From the NCBI GenBank assembly GCA_947489585.1, contig CANLEE010000002.1, positions 248,001 through 312,000 of the forward strand: 64,000 nt of DNA, written 5' to 3'. This stretch comes from an uncultured Psychroserpens sp. (GTDB lineage: Bacteria; Bacteroidota; Bacteroidia; Flavobacteriales; Flavobacteriaceae). The notes under the pieces were generated by a model. It had not been told where the DNA came from. It saw only the letters and a list, made by a program, of their open reading frames with translations, and ran no database searches. Shown one piece after another: positions 54,790-64,000 of the stretch (its first letter is position 1; each line of letters opens with the position of its first letter). The position numbers and the translations under genes were made by a program.

Positions 54790-55566
54790 TTAGGATAATT
54801 TATTATTAAAGGTTCGAAGCTTAATAGCAGTTAAAACCTTTTTAGTATATAGCGGAAAATCTGCATTGAGCAGCCAACCAAAATAACCAGGTTCTTTTTC
54901 TAAAATTTCGGTTACTAATTTCCCTTTATGTTTTCCAAAAGAGAAACATTCTATACCGTCTTTATTATAAGAGATGAAACCAGCAAAATCAGCAAACTTA
55001 TTACGCGAACTGAATTCTGCTAAAAATTTAGCATCATTTTCTAATTCTTCATATTTATCCAATTGTGCTTTTAGCACTTCATATGTGGCAATAGTATCGG
55101 CTTCGGCACTATGTGCATTATCAAGACTTTTTCCGCAGTAAAACTTGTATGCTGCACTCAAGGTACGTTGCTCCATTTTATGGAAAATGGTTTGCACATC
55201 AATAGATTGTGTATTCTTCATATCGAAATCGACATCGGCACGCAACATTTCTTCAGCAAGTAATGGAATATCAAATCGGTTAGAATTAAAACCACCTAAG
55301 TCAGAATCTTTAATCATTTGATATACCTCTTTGGAAATGTCTTTAAACGTTGGTTTATCCATAACATCTGCATCAGAAATCCCATGAACCAAAGTGACAT
55401 GTGGCGGAATAGGAATCGTTGGATTGACGCGTTGGGTATAGGTTTCCTCTTTCCCGTTAGGATGAACTTTTAAGATGGAAATTTCTACGACTCGGTCGTG
55501 GGTGATATTAATTCCTGTAGTTTCTAAATCGAAAAAACAGATAGGCTTTGTGAGATTGAGTTGCAT
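54790..55566 (-). CDS. DnaQ-like 3'-5' exonuclease with C-terminal DUF3820-like module
   Basis: From ATG 55566 the 258-residue protein has the DEDD exonuclease motifs: FFDLETTG (ExoI, Asp/Glu), NSNRFDIPLL (ExoII), and HSAEADTIATY (ExoIII). The final ~65 residues carry CFSFGKHKGKLVTEILEKEP and YFGWLLNADFP, a DUF3820-like module. A 17-residue extension to 55617 lacks support. The role is nucleic-acid degradation or repair; it is not the replicative proofreading subunit as far as context shows. Confidence 0.92.
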   Translation of the reverse strand: MQLNLTKPICFFDLETTGINITHDRVVEISILKVHPNGKEETYTQRVNPTIPIPPHVTLVHGISDADVMDKPTFKDISKEVYQMIKDSDLGGFNSNRFDIPLLAEEMLRADVDFDMKNTQSIDVQTIFHKMEQRTLSAAYKFYCGKSLDNAHSAEADTIATYEVLKAQLDKYEELENDAKFLAEFSSRNKFADFAGFISYNKDGIECFSFGKHKGKLVTEILEKEPGYFGWLLNADFPLYTKKVLTAIKLRTFNNKLS

Positions 55567-55745
55567 GTAATCAATTTTGAGACAAAGATAGTTAGAATAA
55601 ACAAAAGCGCATTGCAAAGTATTGAAAACACAGTTATTAGTTTCAAAAATATAATTCTCAGAAAACAGGTGTTTATACGTTATCCTAGTCCCACTAGTTA
55701 ATTTAACTTAGTATCTAACTTTTAACACTAAAATCAACCATAATC

Positions 55746-57320
55746 ATGAACACTTTTTTATCAAAATTGTTATCACTATTTTTAGTAATAACATTGGCAA
55801 TATCATGTCACTCAAAGCATGACAAAAACGATCAGAAGAAAGACAAGCAATTTCGTTTTGAATATACACTTTCTGTAGAAGAAGCCAACTTAAAAAATGC
55901 ACCTTCCTTACAGTCATTTGTCCATGGTGTAGATGGAGATGATTGGTTGCTTTTTGCTGGAAGAACGAACTCTATTGACTCACTTAACGGTGGTTTGCAT
56001 AATTTAAATGCCAATTATGCAAACACCTCTTTTACGCCACCATCGTATAATGACAACATATTTGTGTACAATGCGAAAAGTGATAAACGGTATGCTTTGT
56101 CTTTACCAACATTTAAATTAATGTTACAACAAGGATTTCCAAAAAATTATGCTGCATATGAAGGCTTTGAATCGGTCTTTAAAAATTCAAACGCTTTGGT
56201 CAAACAAAATGGCGAATACCTCTATGTTATAGGAGGCTATGGTCCTAAAGATTTTGCTTTTCCGAAAAATGGTTATGAAACTTACAATCAGGTTGCTAAA
56301 ATTCATGTGAAGTCACTTATTCATCTTGTAAAAAAAGAGTATGAAAAAGTAAATGCTGAAAAATTTCTTTCTTTTGGTCGTGATAGCTCGCTTATTAGTA
56401 CTGGAGGAGAGTTACAAGTTATGGGACCTGTATCATCACCTACATTTTATTTGGCAGGCGGTCATAACTTTGGAAGTGGTCAAAAATATGTAGATGCCGT
56501 TTATCCCTTTACGCTAACTGATTCTGTTCATAAATTAACAATTAACATACAAACAGCAATTTCTGATGTCATTGATCCCACATTACCGATAGCTGATAAT
56601 CTATCTACATTTAGAAGAAGAGATGGCCCAATTGCGCCAACAATTTATAAAAGCCCAGTAAATAATAACATTAATCAAGGACTTGCTTTTTACACAGGTG
56701 TATTTATGCCTGGAGCAGATTCAAACTTACAAGCTTGGAACAATGCTGTTTATGTTCACCCTAGTTTTGCAAATAAAGACGGTAAATTATTTACTATTGA
56801 CACGGACTATAATCAAAATAATTACAACGTGTATTCATGCCCTAACTTTGTGGTTTATGATTCTAAAACAGATGTATCCCATACCTTTTTAATTGGTGGT
56901 ATTGGTGATGGCGAATTTGCAAAAAGTGGAAATTTATCAGGTTTTACAAATACAGCAGTTCGTATTGAAACTAATATTTCCAAATACCCATTAAGAAGTT
57001 CACATCATTTAATAAAGTCTAACCATTTATTCAATCAAAGTGATGACAATAGCCCTCCTTATTATGGAGCAGAAGCCATTTTATTTGTAAATAGTGATAT
57101 GCCATTGTATAAAATAGTTAGCAAAACTTCAACTACTGAAACAGAAATTTTAGATATGGCATCTTTTAAAGGTTCGGATGTATCAATTGGATATATTTTT
57201 GGTGGCATTGAAGCCTTTCAATCTAATCCTGGAACCTATGGAAAAACCTTTTCTAAAGCTTCTAACAAAGTTTGGAAAGTGGTATTGAAAAAGAAACAAA
57301 TAAAATTTAGGTTACTTTAA
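55746..57320 (+). CDS. Lipoprotein with kelch-like beta-propeller repeats, unknown function
   Basis: The 524-residue protein has a lipobox (VITLAISCHSKHD, Cys21) and a short basic linker. The rest has repeated strands of the kelch/propeller kind: YLYVIGGYGPKDF, SPTFYLAGGHNFGSGQ, THTFLIGGIGDGEF-like, and VSIGYIFGGIEAF. About six blades can be guessed. Such proteins bind ligands or partners on the cell surface. It lies alone between the exonuclease and acyltransferase genes. No enzyme residues recognised. Confidence 0.78.
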   Translation: MNTFLSKLLSLFLVITLAISCHSKHDKNDQKKDKQFRFEYTLSVEEANLKNAPSLQSFVHGVDGDDWLLFAGRTNSIDSLNGGLHNLNANYANTSFTPPSYNDNIFVYNAKSDKRYALSLPTFKLMLQQGFPKNYAAYEGFESVFKNSNALVKQNGEYLYVIGGYGPKDFAFPKNGYETYNQVAKIHVKSLIHLVKKEYEKVNAEKFLSFGRDSSLISTGGELQVMGPVSSPTFYLAGGHNFGSGQKYVDAVYPFTLTDSVHKLTINIQTAISDVIDPTLPIADNLSTFRRRDGPIAPTIYKSPVNNNINQGLAFYTGVFMPGADSNLQAWNNAVYVHPSFANKDGKLFTIDTDYNQNNYNVYSCPNFVVYDSKTDVSHTFLIGGIGDGEFAKSGNLSGFTNTAVRIETNISKYPLRSSHHLIKSNHLFNQSDDNSPPYYGAEAILFVNSDMPLYKIVSKTSTTETEILDMASFKGSDVSIGYIFGGIEAFQSNPGTYGKTFSKASNKVWKVVLKKKQIKFRLL

Positions 57321-57401
57321 TATGGAATAAATTAGCGAACTTACCATGATTATCAACTATAATTTTCATTGATTAGCAACCAATAAATCTATTAGACAAT
57401 T

Positions 57402-58589
57402 ATGAAAGTCAAATCCAATCGTATTGAATCTATCGATATTTTAAGAGGTCTAGTTATGGTTATCATGGCATTAGACCATGTGAGAGATTACTCCAATTTG
57501 GGATACCTTTATACTGATCCCACAAACATGGACACCACATCACCTGCACTATTTTTCACGCGATGGATTACTCATTTTTGCGCACCAGTTTTTGTGTTTT
57601 TAGCTGGAACTTCCGCATTTTTATATGGCTCTAAAAAGTCATCCAAAAAAGAATTAGCTACGTTTTTATTTACACGTGGGCTTTGGCTTATATTTATTGA
57701 GTTAACAGTCGTTAATTTTGCGTGGACTTTTGATATTGGCTTAGGGTTACACATCTTTCAAGTGATTTGGGCTATTGGTATTTGTATGGTATTTATGGCA
57801 GCACTCATTTATCTGAATAAAAAGATACTCTTAGCTCTAGGTTTACTTATTCTATTTGCTCATAATCTTTTGGATGGTATCACTATGCAAGGTAATGATC
57901 CATTGTCTATATTATGGTATTATATACACCAACAAGGTTTCGCAGTGTTTAATAACGGAGAAAGTATGTTATTTCTCCCGTACCCTTTTGTCCCATGGTT
58001 AGGCATAATGATTCTTGGTTATTGTTTTGGACATTTTTATCAAAATGGATTTGATGTCAAGGTTCGTAAAAAATGGTTACTTTATTTTGGACTAGCTGCT
58101 ATTGTTCTATTTATAGGCATTCGTTTTATTAACATCTACGGAAATTTGACACCTTGGAGCGAACAAAAGAATTTCACCTATTCGCTAATGTCTTTTCTAA
58201 ACACAACTAAATACCCTCCATCACTCTTATATACATTAATGACTTTAGGTCCAGCCATGCTCTTTTTGTACGCTATAGAATCTATAAAGAATTGGCTTAC
58301 AAATGTATTAGTGGTTATTGGTCGCGTGCCTTTTTTCTATTACATCCTACACTTGTATGTTATTCATCTATTTGGTATTATAGGGCTTACTATTTTAGGA
58401 GAAAATTGGAAAGAATTAATATACACACCACAACGATTTACTAGCGGGTTTCTAGCTGACAAAGGCTTTGATTTATGGGTTACTTATGCTTTATGGATTT
58501 TTACTGTTGTATTGCTTTATCCGCTTTGTAAAAAGTATATGATCTATAAAGCGAATAATAGAGACAAATGGTGGCTGAGTTATTTGTAG
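57402..58589 (+). CDS. DUF1624 / heparan-alpha-glucosaminide N-acetyltransferase-like membrane protein
   Basis: The 395-residue protein has about ten membrane helices. The N-terminal family signature is RIESIDILRGLVMVIMALDH, with the conserved Arg-Gly and the Asp-His. Further conserved pieces are FVFLAGTSAFLYG, PWLGIMILGYCFGHFY and RVPFFYYILHLYVIH. Relatives transfer acyl groups from acyl-CoA across the membrane to sugars. It is the last plus-strand gene before a clear terminator. The substrate is unknown. Confidence 0.9.
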   Translation: MKVKSNRIESIDILRGLVMVIMALDHVRDYSNLGYLYTDPTNMDTTSPALFFTRWITHFCAPVFVFLAGTSAFLYGSKKSSKKELATFLFTRGLWLIFIELTVVNFAWTFDIGLGLHIFQVIWAIGICMVFMAALIYLNKKILLALGLLILFAHNLLDGITMQGNDPLSILWYYIHQQGFAVFNNGESMLFLPYPFVPWLGIMILGYCFGHFYQNGFDVKVRKKWLLYFGLAAIVLFIGIRFINIYGNLTPWSEQKNFTYSLMSFLNTTKYPPSLLYTLMTLGPAMLFLYAIESIKNWLTNVLVVIGRVPFFYYILHLYVIHLFGIIGLTILGENWKELIYTPQRFTSGFLADKGFDLWVTYALWIFTVVLLYPLCKKYMIYKANNRDKWWLSYL

Positions 58590-58600
58590 ATAATAACATA

Positions 58601-58630
58601 AAAAAGCACAATCTTAGGATTGTGCTTTTT
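58601..58630. terminator. Bidirectional terminator between acyltransferase gene and E2 gene
   Basis: AAAAAGCACAATC pairs perfectly with GATTGTGCTTTTT over a TTAG loop, with A/T runs on both sides. It lies between convergent genes (stops at 58589 and 58666). Confidence 0.85.
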
Positions 58631-58665
58631 TATTTACGATTCTTGTTTTTCTAGGAATGACAATA

Positions 58666-60000
58666 CTAAATCTCTCTATCAGAATCCCAAGCTTCTAAAT
58701 AATCTTTTACAGCTTTTACAAATTGCCCGCCAAGTGCACCATTAACAACTCTATGGTCATAAGAATGTGACATAAACATTCTATAACGAATGCCTATAAA
58801 ATCACCTTCAGCAGTTTCAACAACAGCAGGTACTTTTCGTATAGCACCTAAAGCTAAAATACCTACTTGAGGTTGATTGATGATTGGTGTTCCCATAATA
58901 CTACCGAAAGTACCAACATTTGTAACGGTATATGTTCCTCCAGAAATATCATCTGGTTTTAATTTATTGTCTCTAGCACGACCCGCTAAATCATTCACTT
59001 TTTTGGTCATCCCAACCAAGTTTAATTGATCAGCATCTTTAATAACTGGCACAATTAAGTTGCCATCTGGTAAGGCTGCAGCCATACCTAAATTGATATG
59101 CTTTTTCTTAATAATTGTATCTCCTTGAAGTGAAATATTCATCATTGGGAAATCGCGTAGCGCTTTGGCTACAGCTTCCATGAATATTGGTGTAAACGTT
59201 AAATTTTCACCTTCACGTTTTTTAAATTCATCTTTAACTTTGCTTCTCCAGTTCCATATTTTAGTAACATCGGCTTCGATAAAACTTTGAACGTGAGCAG
59301 AGGTTTGTACAGACTCAACCATATGATGCGCAATAAGTTTACCCATTCTGGTCATTTCTATAATTTCATCTTCTCCACTAGCAACAACAGGAGTTGTTTC
59401 TGATTTTTTATCAGTTGTTTTAACTTGTGTTGGAGAAACTTTTGGCGTTTCTTGAATTGGCGCTGTTACTTGTGCAGGTTGTGATCCTCTAGTCTCAATA
59501 TAAGACAGTATATCATTTTTAGTCACACGACCATCTTTTCCAGATCCTGTAATAGCATCTAATTCTGTTTGAGAAATACCTTCTTGTTTTGCTATATTTC
59601 TAACTAAAGGAGAATAAAAACGATCACCTGAATTCACTATGGGTGACGTAGTTTCTTTTGCAGCCACAACAGTTTGAGCAACCTCAGCCACAGCTTCAGA
59701 AATGACTTCTGAAACTACAGGCTCAGCTTTAGACTCCTCTGTGGCACCAGTATCATTACCATCAGTTTCTATAACAGCTATGGTTTGACCTACTTGAACG
59801 ACATCATCAACATCAAATAGTTTTTCAACCAAAACACCATCAACTTCGCTTGGCACTTCACTATCGACTTTATCTGTAGCAATTTCAAAAACTGCTTCAT
59901 CAGCTTCAATAGTGTCGCCAACTTCTTTTAACCAAGATGTAATTGTTGCTTCTGCAACACTCTCTCCCATTTTAGGAAGCTTAAGTTCAAATTTTGCCAT
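58666..60000 (-). CDS. Dihydrolipoamide acyltransferase (E2) of a 2-oxoacid dehydrogenase complex
   Basis: The 444-residue protein has one lipoyl domain (Lys44 in ATDKVDSEVPSEVDG), an Ala/Val/Glu-rich linker, a peripheral-subunit-binding domain (~130-170, YSPLVRNIAKQEGI), a second linker (TPVVASGEDEI region), and the catalytic acyltransferase domain. The active-site region reads SHSYDHRVVNGALGG; the His is kept, but the usual DG is NG. It is most like branched-chain or 2-oxoglutarate E2 subunits. No E1 or E3 genes are adjacent. A TAATTTTG box precedes the gene. Confidence 0.93.
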   Translation of the reverse strand: MAKFELKLPKMGESVAEATITSWLKEVGDTIEADEAVFEIATDKVDSEVPSEVDGVLVEKLFDVDDVVQVGQTIAVIETDGNDTGATEESKAEPVVSEVISEAVAEVAQTVVAAKETTSPIVNSGDRFYSPLVRNIAKQEGISQTELDAITGSGKDGRVTKNDILSYIETRGSQPAQVTAPIQETPKVSPTQVKTTDKKSETTPVVASGEDEIIEMTRMGKLIAHHMVESVQTSAHVQSFIEADVTKIWNWRSKVKDEFKKREGENLTFTPIFMEAVAKALRDFPMMNISLQGDTIIKKKHINLGMAAALPDGNLIVPVIKDADQLNLVGMTKKVNDLAGRARDNKLKPDDISGGTYTVTNVGTFGSIMGTPIINQPQVGILALGAIRKVPAVVETAEGDFIGIRYRMFMSHSYDHRVVNGALGGQFVKAVKDYLEAWDSDREI

Positions 60001-60037
60001 ATCTGTAATATAAGGTCAATAATTGGTTTGTTGATTG

Positions 60038-60045
60038 CAAAATTA
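60038..60045 (-). promoter_or_regulatory. Candidate -7 box (TAATTTTG) for the E2 gene
   Basis: Fits TAnnTTTG on the minus strand, 37 bases before the E2 ATG. A TTG lies 14 bases upstream, which is shorter than the usual spacing. Confidence 0.35.
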
Positions 60046-60090
60046 ATGAAAAACCAAAACAATTGTTGAGATTTTTTCAAAAAATTATCA

Positions 60091-61188
60091 TCAAAAGGAG
60101 ATTACTTCTCCTCTACTTTTGGAGCTATTGCTTCCGATGATAAAGTTAGAGTTTTTTGGTATAATTTTAAATGTTGCCTTACAATTTTTAGGTCTATTGG
60201 ATAAGATTTCGATGATTGACTTAAAATCCAGATAGTTATTGTCTAAAATATATTCTGTATTGTTTTGGTAAGATTCAAATTTAGGCCACAGTATTAAATC
60301 ATGTTTTAAACTATTTTTCAATGCTGTATTCATTTCCGAAGAAATCAAAACATACTGCTTTATATTTCTTTTGACATGTTCTGAAGAACGTTGAAATAAT
60401 GGGCTTAGTTTAATTCCGAACCAAACAATTGTATTAAAAACAAGATTAGATTTAAAATGTTTATTATAAAATATCTGCATGGCGCCATAAAAACGTTTGG
60501 CATAGGCTTTATCCTTTAAAGTGCTCTCTCCTTTGAAATGCACTACTGATGTACTACCATGATATCTATTTTCATAACCCGCTTTTAAAACCTTATATGA
60601 CAAATCTATATCTTCTCCATACATAAAATAATCTTCATCAAAACCCTTCACTTCATTATAAACGGCTCTTTGCATTAACATAAAAGCACCTACAAATATT
60701 GGTACACTTCCAGTTTCTTTTTCACTTAAATTTGATACGTAATATGAATATGAAAATCCTAAAATCTTCTTTATGGCAATAAAAGGTTTTGGGATATTTC
60801 GTTTGCTCTCTGGCAAAAACACCCCTTGTCCATCTATGAGTCGGCAAGATAAAATTCCAAGTTTGTCTGTTAATACTGAATGATTAAGTAATATCTCAAA
60901 AGTATCTTCAGCAACAACAGTATCTGGATTAAGGATACATATATAGTCTCCCTTTGCTTTAGCAACTCCAATGTTATTCCCTCTAGAAAACCCATAATTA
61001 TCCTCATTTTCGATAAGTGTGACCTTCGGAAATAGTTGTCTTACCATAGCACAACTAGCATCTACAGATTTATTATCGATAACAATAATTTCAGATTCTA
61101 TATTAACTAGTGCTGCCTCTACACTTTTTAGACAGAGTTCTAAAAAATGATGCACATTGTAGTTTAATATGATGACAGAAAGTTTCAA
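60091..61188 (-). CDS. Family 2 glycosyltransferase (rhamnosyltransferase-like)
   Basis: The 365-residue GT-A enzyme has LSVIILNYNVHHFLELCLKS, IVIDNKSVDAS, NPDTVVAEDTFEIL (DxD-like) and YFMYGEDIDLSYKVLKAGYE. The last is typical of rhamnosyl- and related transferases in O-antigen or exopolysaccharide synthesis. The start is TTG, 10 bases after the recR stop, and gives the usual MKLSVIILNYNV N-terminus. It is the last gene of a recR-GT2 pair. Sugar and acceptor unknown. Confidence 0.92.
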   Translation of the reverse strand: MKLSVIILNYNVHHFLELCLKSVEAALVNIESEIIVIDNKSVDASCAMVRQLFPKVTLIENEDNYGFSRGNNIGVAKAKGDYICILNPDTVVAEDTFEILLNHSVLTDKLGILSCRLIDGQGVFLPESKRNIPKPFIAIKKILGFSYSYYVSNLSEKETGSVPIFVGAFMLMQRAVYNEVKGFDEDYFMYGEDIDLSYKVLKAGYENRYHGSTSVVHFKGESTLKDKAYAKRFYGAMQIFYNKHFKSNLVFNTIVWFGIKLSPLFQRSSEHVKRNIKQYVLISSEMNTALKNSLKHDLILWPKFESYQNNTEYILDNNYLDFKSIIEILSNRPKNCKATFKIIPKNSNFIIGSNSSKSRGEVISF

Positions 61189-61198
61189 ATAAATAGGC

Positions 61199-61816
61199 TT
61201 ATGATTTTAATGAAGCTTCAAAAGGAATTCTATTGATAATACTTCGACCAAGGGTTACTTCATCGGTATACTCTAATTCATTACCTACAGAAATTCCTCT
61301 TGCGATAGTAGAGGTTTTTATATGATAATCTTGAATTTGTTTATAAATATAGAAGTTAGTTGTATCGCCTTCCATCGTTGATCCTAAAGCAAAAATGAGT
61401 TCTTTCACACTACCTTGTTTGACTTTTTCAACAAGTGATTGAATGTTTAATTCATTAGGACCAATACCATCCATAGGAGAAATCTTTCCGCCCAAAACAT
61501 GATATAACCCTTTAAAAGAGCTTGTGTTTTCGATAGCCATAACATCTCTTATATCTTCTACAACACAAACAATGTCTTCAACACGGTTAGGGTTTGCACA
61601 TATTTCGCAAATAGTTGTATCACTAATATTATGACAACTTTCACAGAATTTTATCTCTGTACGCATGGTACGCAGTGCGTCAGCAAAGTCAAGTGTTTGT
61701 TCCTTTGGCTGGCGTAATAAATGCAGTACTAAACGTAAGGCCGTTCGCTTACCAACTCCTGGTAATTGAGACATTTCACTAACTGCGTTTTCTAATAGTT
61801 TAGAAGAAAATTCCAT
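61199..61816 (-). CDS. recR: Recombination mediator RecR
   Basis: The 205-residue protein has an N-terminal helix-hairpin-helix ([17 protein letters not shown]), a four-cysteine zinc finger ([19 protein letters not shown]) and a Toprim domain ([16 protein letters not shown]). With RecO and RecF it loads RecA on gapped DNA. It is full length. It starts 98 bp from the T9SS gene's 3' end on the same strand. Confidence 0.97.
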   Translation of the reverse strand: MEFSSKLLENAVSEMSQLPGVGKRTALRLVLHLLRQPKEQTLDFADALRTMRTEIKFCESCHNISDTTICEICANPNRVEDIVCVVEDIRDVMAIENTSSFKGLYHVLGGKISPMDGIGPNELNIQSLVEKVKQGSVKELIFALGSTMEGDTTNFYIYKQIQDYHIKTSTIARGISVGNELEYTDEVTLGRSIINRIPFEASLKS

Positions 61817-61865
61817 AGATGCGAATTTACAATTTGTGAGGCATATGAAGAAGTATTACATAAAA

Positions 61866-61894
61866 AAACCACTATCATTAAATAATAGTGGTTT
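61866..61894. terminator. Terminator hairpin after the BNR/T9SS gene
   Basis: AAACCACTAT (61866-61875) pairs perfectly with ATAGTGGTTT (61885-61894) across nine bases; seven Ts follow on the minus strand. It ends transcription of the T9SS gene before recR. Confidence 0.8.
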
Positions 61895-61913
61895 CAAATT
61901 GATTATTGGATAG

Positions 61914-64000
61914 TTATTTAACTGTTAATTTTTTAGTTACTACACCATTGATATTATTAATCTTTACGAAATATAATCCTGATGCATAATTAGAAATATC
62001 AATACGTTTTGGTTCTGCTAAGCTTTCATTTTTAGAAAAATACATTAACTTTCCTAAAGCGTCATAAACTCTTACAGAAACTTGATCACCTCTATCCCAT
62101 TGTAACGTAATCTCTTTAGTTGCAGGGTTAGGATACATAGCGATGTTATTTAATTCTAAGTCATCAACGCTTAAACTAGCATCAAACACATTAGATCTCC
62201 ATAAACCACGACCGTAAGTTGCAGCATATAATTTATTATCTGCTGTATTAATTTCTAATTCACTAATAATCACATTTGGTAAACCATTACTAAATGGCTG
62301 CCACTCTGTATAGGTATTATCTATGTAATATACACCATAGTTCATACCTAAGTATAAACCGTCTTCTCCGTTATCATGCCATACAAGTGCTTGAGCATTA
62401 AAGTTAGGAAGGTTAAATTTATAAGACGTCCACGACGTACCACCATCATTAGACACATAAACCTTTTGGTTTCCAGTAGTAGCAATAGCCACTTTATTAG
62501 GATCTGTAGGATGTATCGCGATAGAGTTTATAGAGCCTGCATACCCACTTAATACATTCCAGGTTGCTACAATACCAACCAATGTGTTTTTGTATAAAGT
62601 AGAACCTCTTGCAGCATATTGGAAATTACCATTAGTTGGAGCCACTTTTAAATGGTTTAGAGGGCCTCCAAAACTTTGTGATACAGTATTCCATGAAGAT
62701 CCACCATCAGTAGACTTATAAACTTGGCTATATCCTGTATAAAGGGTATTAGGGTTTAATGGATCTTGTTCAAATGGTGTAATCCAGTTTCCAGATGTAG
62801 GTGTATTAATAAACGATAAATTATTTCCTCCATCAAATGACTTATATAAGGTTCCAAATTGTGATGTTCCGTAAATAAGGTTACTGTTATTTTTATCAAT
62901 AAAGGTTTCCATACCATCGGCGCCTAACCAATCGGTCCAATTTCCATTAACATCCATAATAGATGTTCCGTTATCTTGTGAACCACCTGTTACAACTACA
63001 GGATCTGTTTGACTAATACCAATTCTATAGAATTGTCTAATTCCTAAGCCTGCAGTTAAATCTTTATAATACCCTGAAGAGACTACGGTTGGAGATTCAG
63101 CAACATAAATACCGCCATCAGTACCAACATATAATTCATCGTTAACAAACATTAAAAGATCAACATCAGCATGACAGTATCCTATATTTTGACCATTTGC
63201 ACCTCCAGGCGTCCATTGAGATGTAATAGAAAAATTAGCACCGCCATCTGTAGATCGCCAAGTATTAACACCTGCAATATGAACATCATTAACATCTGCA
63301 GGATTTATAGCGATATCCATATCTCTTGGTGCTTGACCTGCTCCAGCATCATTTGGATCTAAAGGATCAGAACTATAGCCAAAATAATTTTTTCCAGTAT
63401 GATCAATAGTTGTAAATGTAACTCCTGAATCAGAGGACTTGTATAAATTACCAAAAGCACCGCCAGAAGCTTCTAACACATACACTACTGAGGCATCATT
63501 AGGAGAAACACCAATCATTTTCGGGCCTCCAGAGAAACCAGTAAGCGTTGAAAATGTTGCGCCTGAATCTGTTGACATATACACCCCATTACCTGATGCA
63601 TATATAGTACTATACAGGCCATCTGGTTTAAACTCTACATCGTAACCATTAAACACATTTGATATGATTCTATCCCATGTTGTTCCACCATTAGTAGATT
63701 TAAAGATTCCACCACTTTGAACAGAACAATACATGTTATTAGTATTTGTTGGGTCTATAAGAATTTTATTTACATTTCCAGATCCAACATCTGCTAAAAC
63801 ATTCCATGTTGCACCACTATCGGTAGATTTAAAAATTGTTCCACTAGTAGAACCCCAAAAATAAGTGGTATTAACTAAAGGGTCCATAGTTATAGCATAC
63901 ACATTTAAATTTGATAGATCATCAGTTAAAACTGTCCAAGACAAGCCACCATCTACTGACCTCCAAACACCTCCTGTAACACCTCCAATGACAATATGCA
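61914..64000 (-). CDS. BNR/VPS10-repeat protein with T9SS type A sorting domain (5' end cut by window)
   Basis: The reading frame runs on past the right edge (HIVIGGVTGGVWRSVDGG just inside it), so the N-terminus is missing; at least 694 residues are here. It contains many BNR/Asp-box-like repeats (STDSGATWNVL, STNGGTTWDRI, SSDSGVTFTTI, STDGGSSWNTV, SNDGGTSWTSY) that form one or more beta-propellers, as in sialidases and VPS10-type proteins. The C-terminal ~75 residues are a sorting domain (MYPNPATKEITLQW, VRVYDALGKL, SGLYFVKINN, KKLTVK) for T9SS export. No sialidase catalytic residues recognised; likely a secreted binding or glycan-active protein. Confidence 0.92.
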   Translation of the reverse strand, partial: HIVIGGVTGGVWRSVDGGLSWTVLTDDLSNLNVYAITMDPLVNTTYFWGSTSGTIFKSTDSGATWNVLADVGSGNVNKILIDPTNTNNMYCSVQSGGIFKSTNGGTTWDRIISNVFNGYDVEFKPDGLYSTIYASGNGVYMSTDSGATFSTLTGFSGGPKMIGVSPNDASVVYVLEASGGAFGNLYKSSDSGVTFTTIDHTGKNYFGYSSDPLDPNDAGAGQAPRDMDIAINPADVNDVHIAGVNTWRSTDGGANFSITSQWTPGGANGQNIGYCHADVDLLMFVNDELYVGTDGGIYVAESPTVVSSGYYKDLTAGLGIRQFYRIGISQTDPVVVTGGSQDNGTSIMDVNGNWTDWLGADGMETFIDKNNSNLIYGTSQFGTLYKSFDGGNNLSFINTPTSGNWITPFEQDPLNPNTLYTGYSQVYKSTDGGSSWNTVSQSFGGPLNHLKVAPTNGNFQYAARGSTLYKNTLVGIVATWNVLSGYAGSINSIAIHPTDPNKVAIATTGNQKVYVSNDGGTSWTSYKFNLPNFNAQALVWHDNGEDGLYLGMNYGVYYIDNTYTEWQPFSNGLPNVIISELEINTADNKLYAATYGRGLWRSNVFDASLSVDDLELNNIAMYPNPATKEITLQWDRGDQVSVRVYDALGKLMYFSKNESLAEPKRIDISNYASGLYFVKINNINGVVTKKLTVK

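Overview
This window comes from a Bacteroidota chromosome, most likely a marine or aquatic member of the Flavobacteriaceae. I infer this from low GC content, secreted proteins with type IX secretion (T9SS) C-terminal sorting domains, bacillithiol synthesis (BshC), DUF4295 next to L33/L28, promoter-like TAnnTTTG boxes, and weak or absent Shine-Dalgarno sequences. I cannot name the species. I see no rRNA, tRNA, CRISPR array, insertion sequence, integrase or phage module. Both ends cut a gene: a serine hydrolase on the left and a T9SS-exported BNR-repeat protein on the right, both on the minus strand.

Layout. 1-4.2 kb: serine hydrolase, then an ECF sigma factor / anti-sigma / charged repeat protein operon. 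4.4-9.6 kb: DUF2911 protein, MeaB GTPase, a glycosyltransferase with a duplicated lipid-A-synthase N-domain protein, a PAP2 phosphatase, a small acidic protein and a MATE exporter. 9.6-10.1 kb: the only long non-coding stretch, with a perfect palindrome and a possible gene remnant. 10.1-14.3 kb: an AT-rich two-gene operon encoding an ATP-grasp ligase and a 1005-residue protein that joins an LtaS-type sulfatase-fold transferase, an ILEI/PANDER-like domain and a GDPD-like domain; this is my main candidate for an undescribed system. 14.3-24.2 kb: nitronate monooxygenase, subtilase with sorting domain, MnmA, MORN-type protein, fasciclin lipoprotein, YidC and PyrG. 24.3-31.2 kb: lipoprotein, M15-like peptidase with peptidoglycan-binding domains, and a guaA-led operon (GuaA, LysM/binding protein, OsmC, DUF922, DUF3820).

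31.3-46.9 kb: TPR/LuxR-type regulator, a cytolysin-like lipoprotein behind a structured leader, BshC, M14 carboxypeptidase, small enzymes, an AraC regulator and an overlapping trio (DJ-1-like, NTF2-like, and a beta-lactamase-fold protein that has lost its catalytic motifs), then RimO. 47-64 kb: serine hydrolase, amidase, FtsY, DUF4295, L33 and L28, then the operon exonuclease-FAH-Hpt-CinA, a kelch-like lipoprotein, a membrane acyltransferase, a lipoyl E2 subunit, a glycosyltransferase, RecR and the truncated T9SS protein.

Much of the window is housekeeping (MnmA, YidC, PyrG, GuaA, RimO, FtsY, ribosomal proteins, CinA, RecR, E2). The accessory content is mostly about the cell envelope: lipoproteins, secreted peptidases, envelope glycan or lipid modification, and a possible pore-forming protein.
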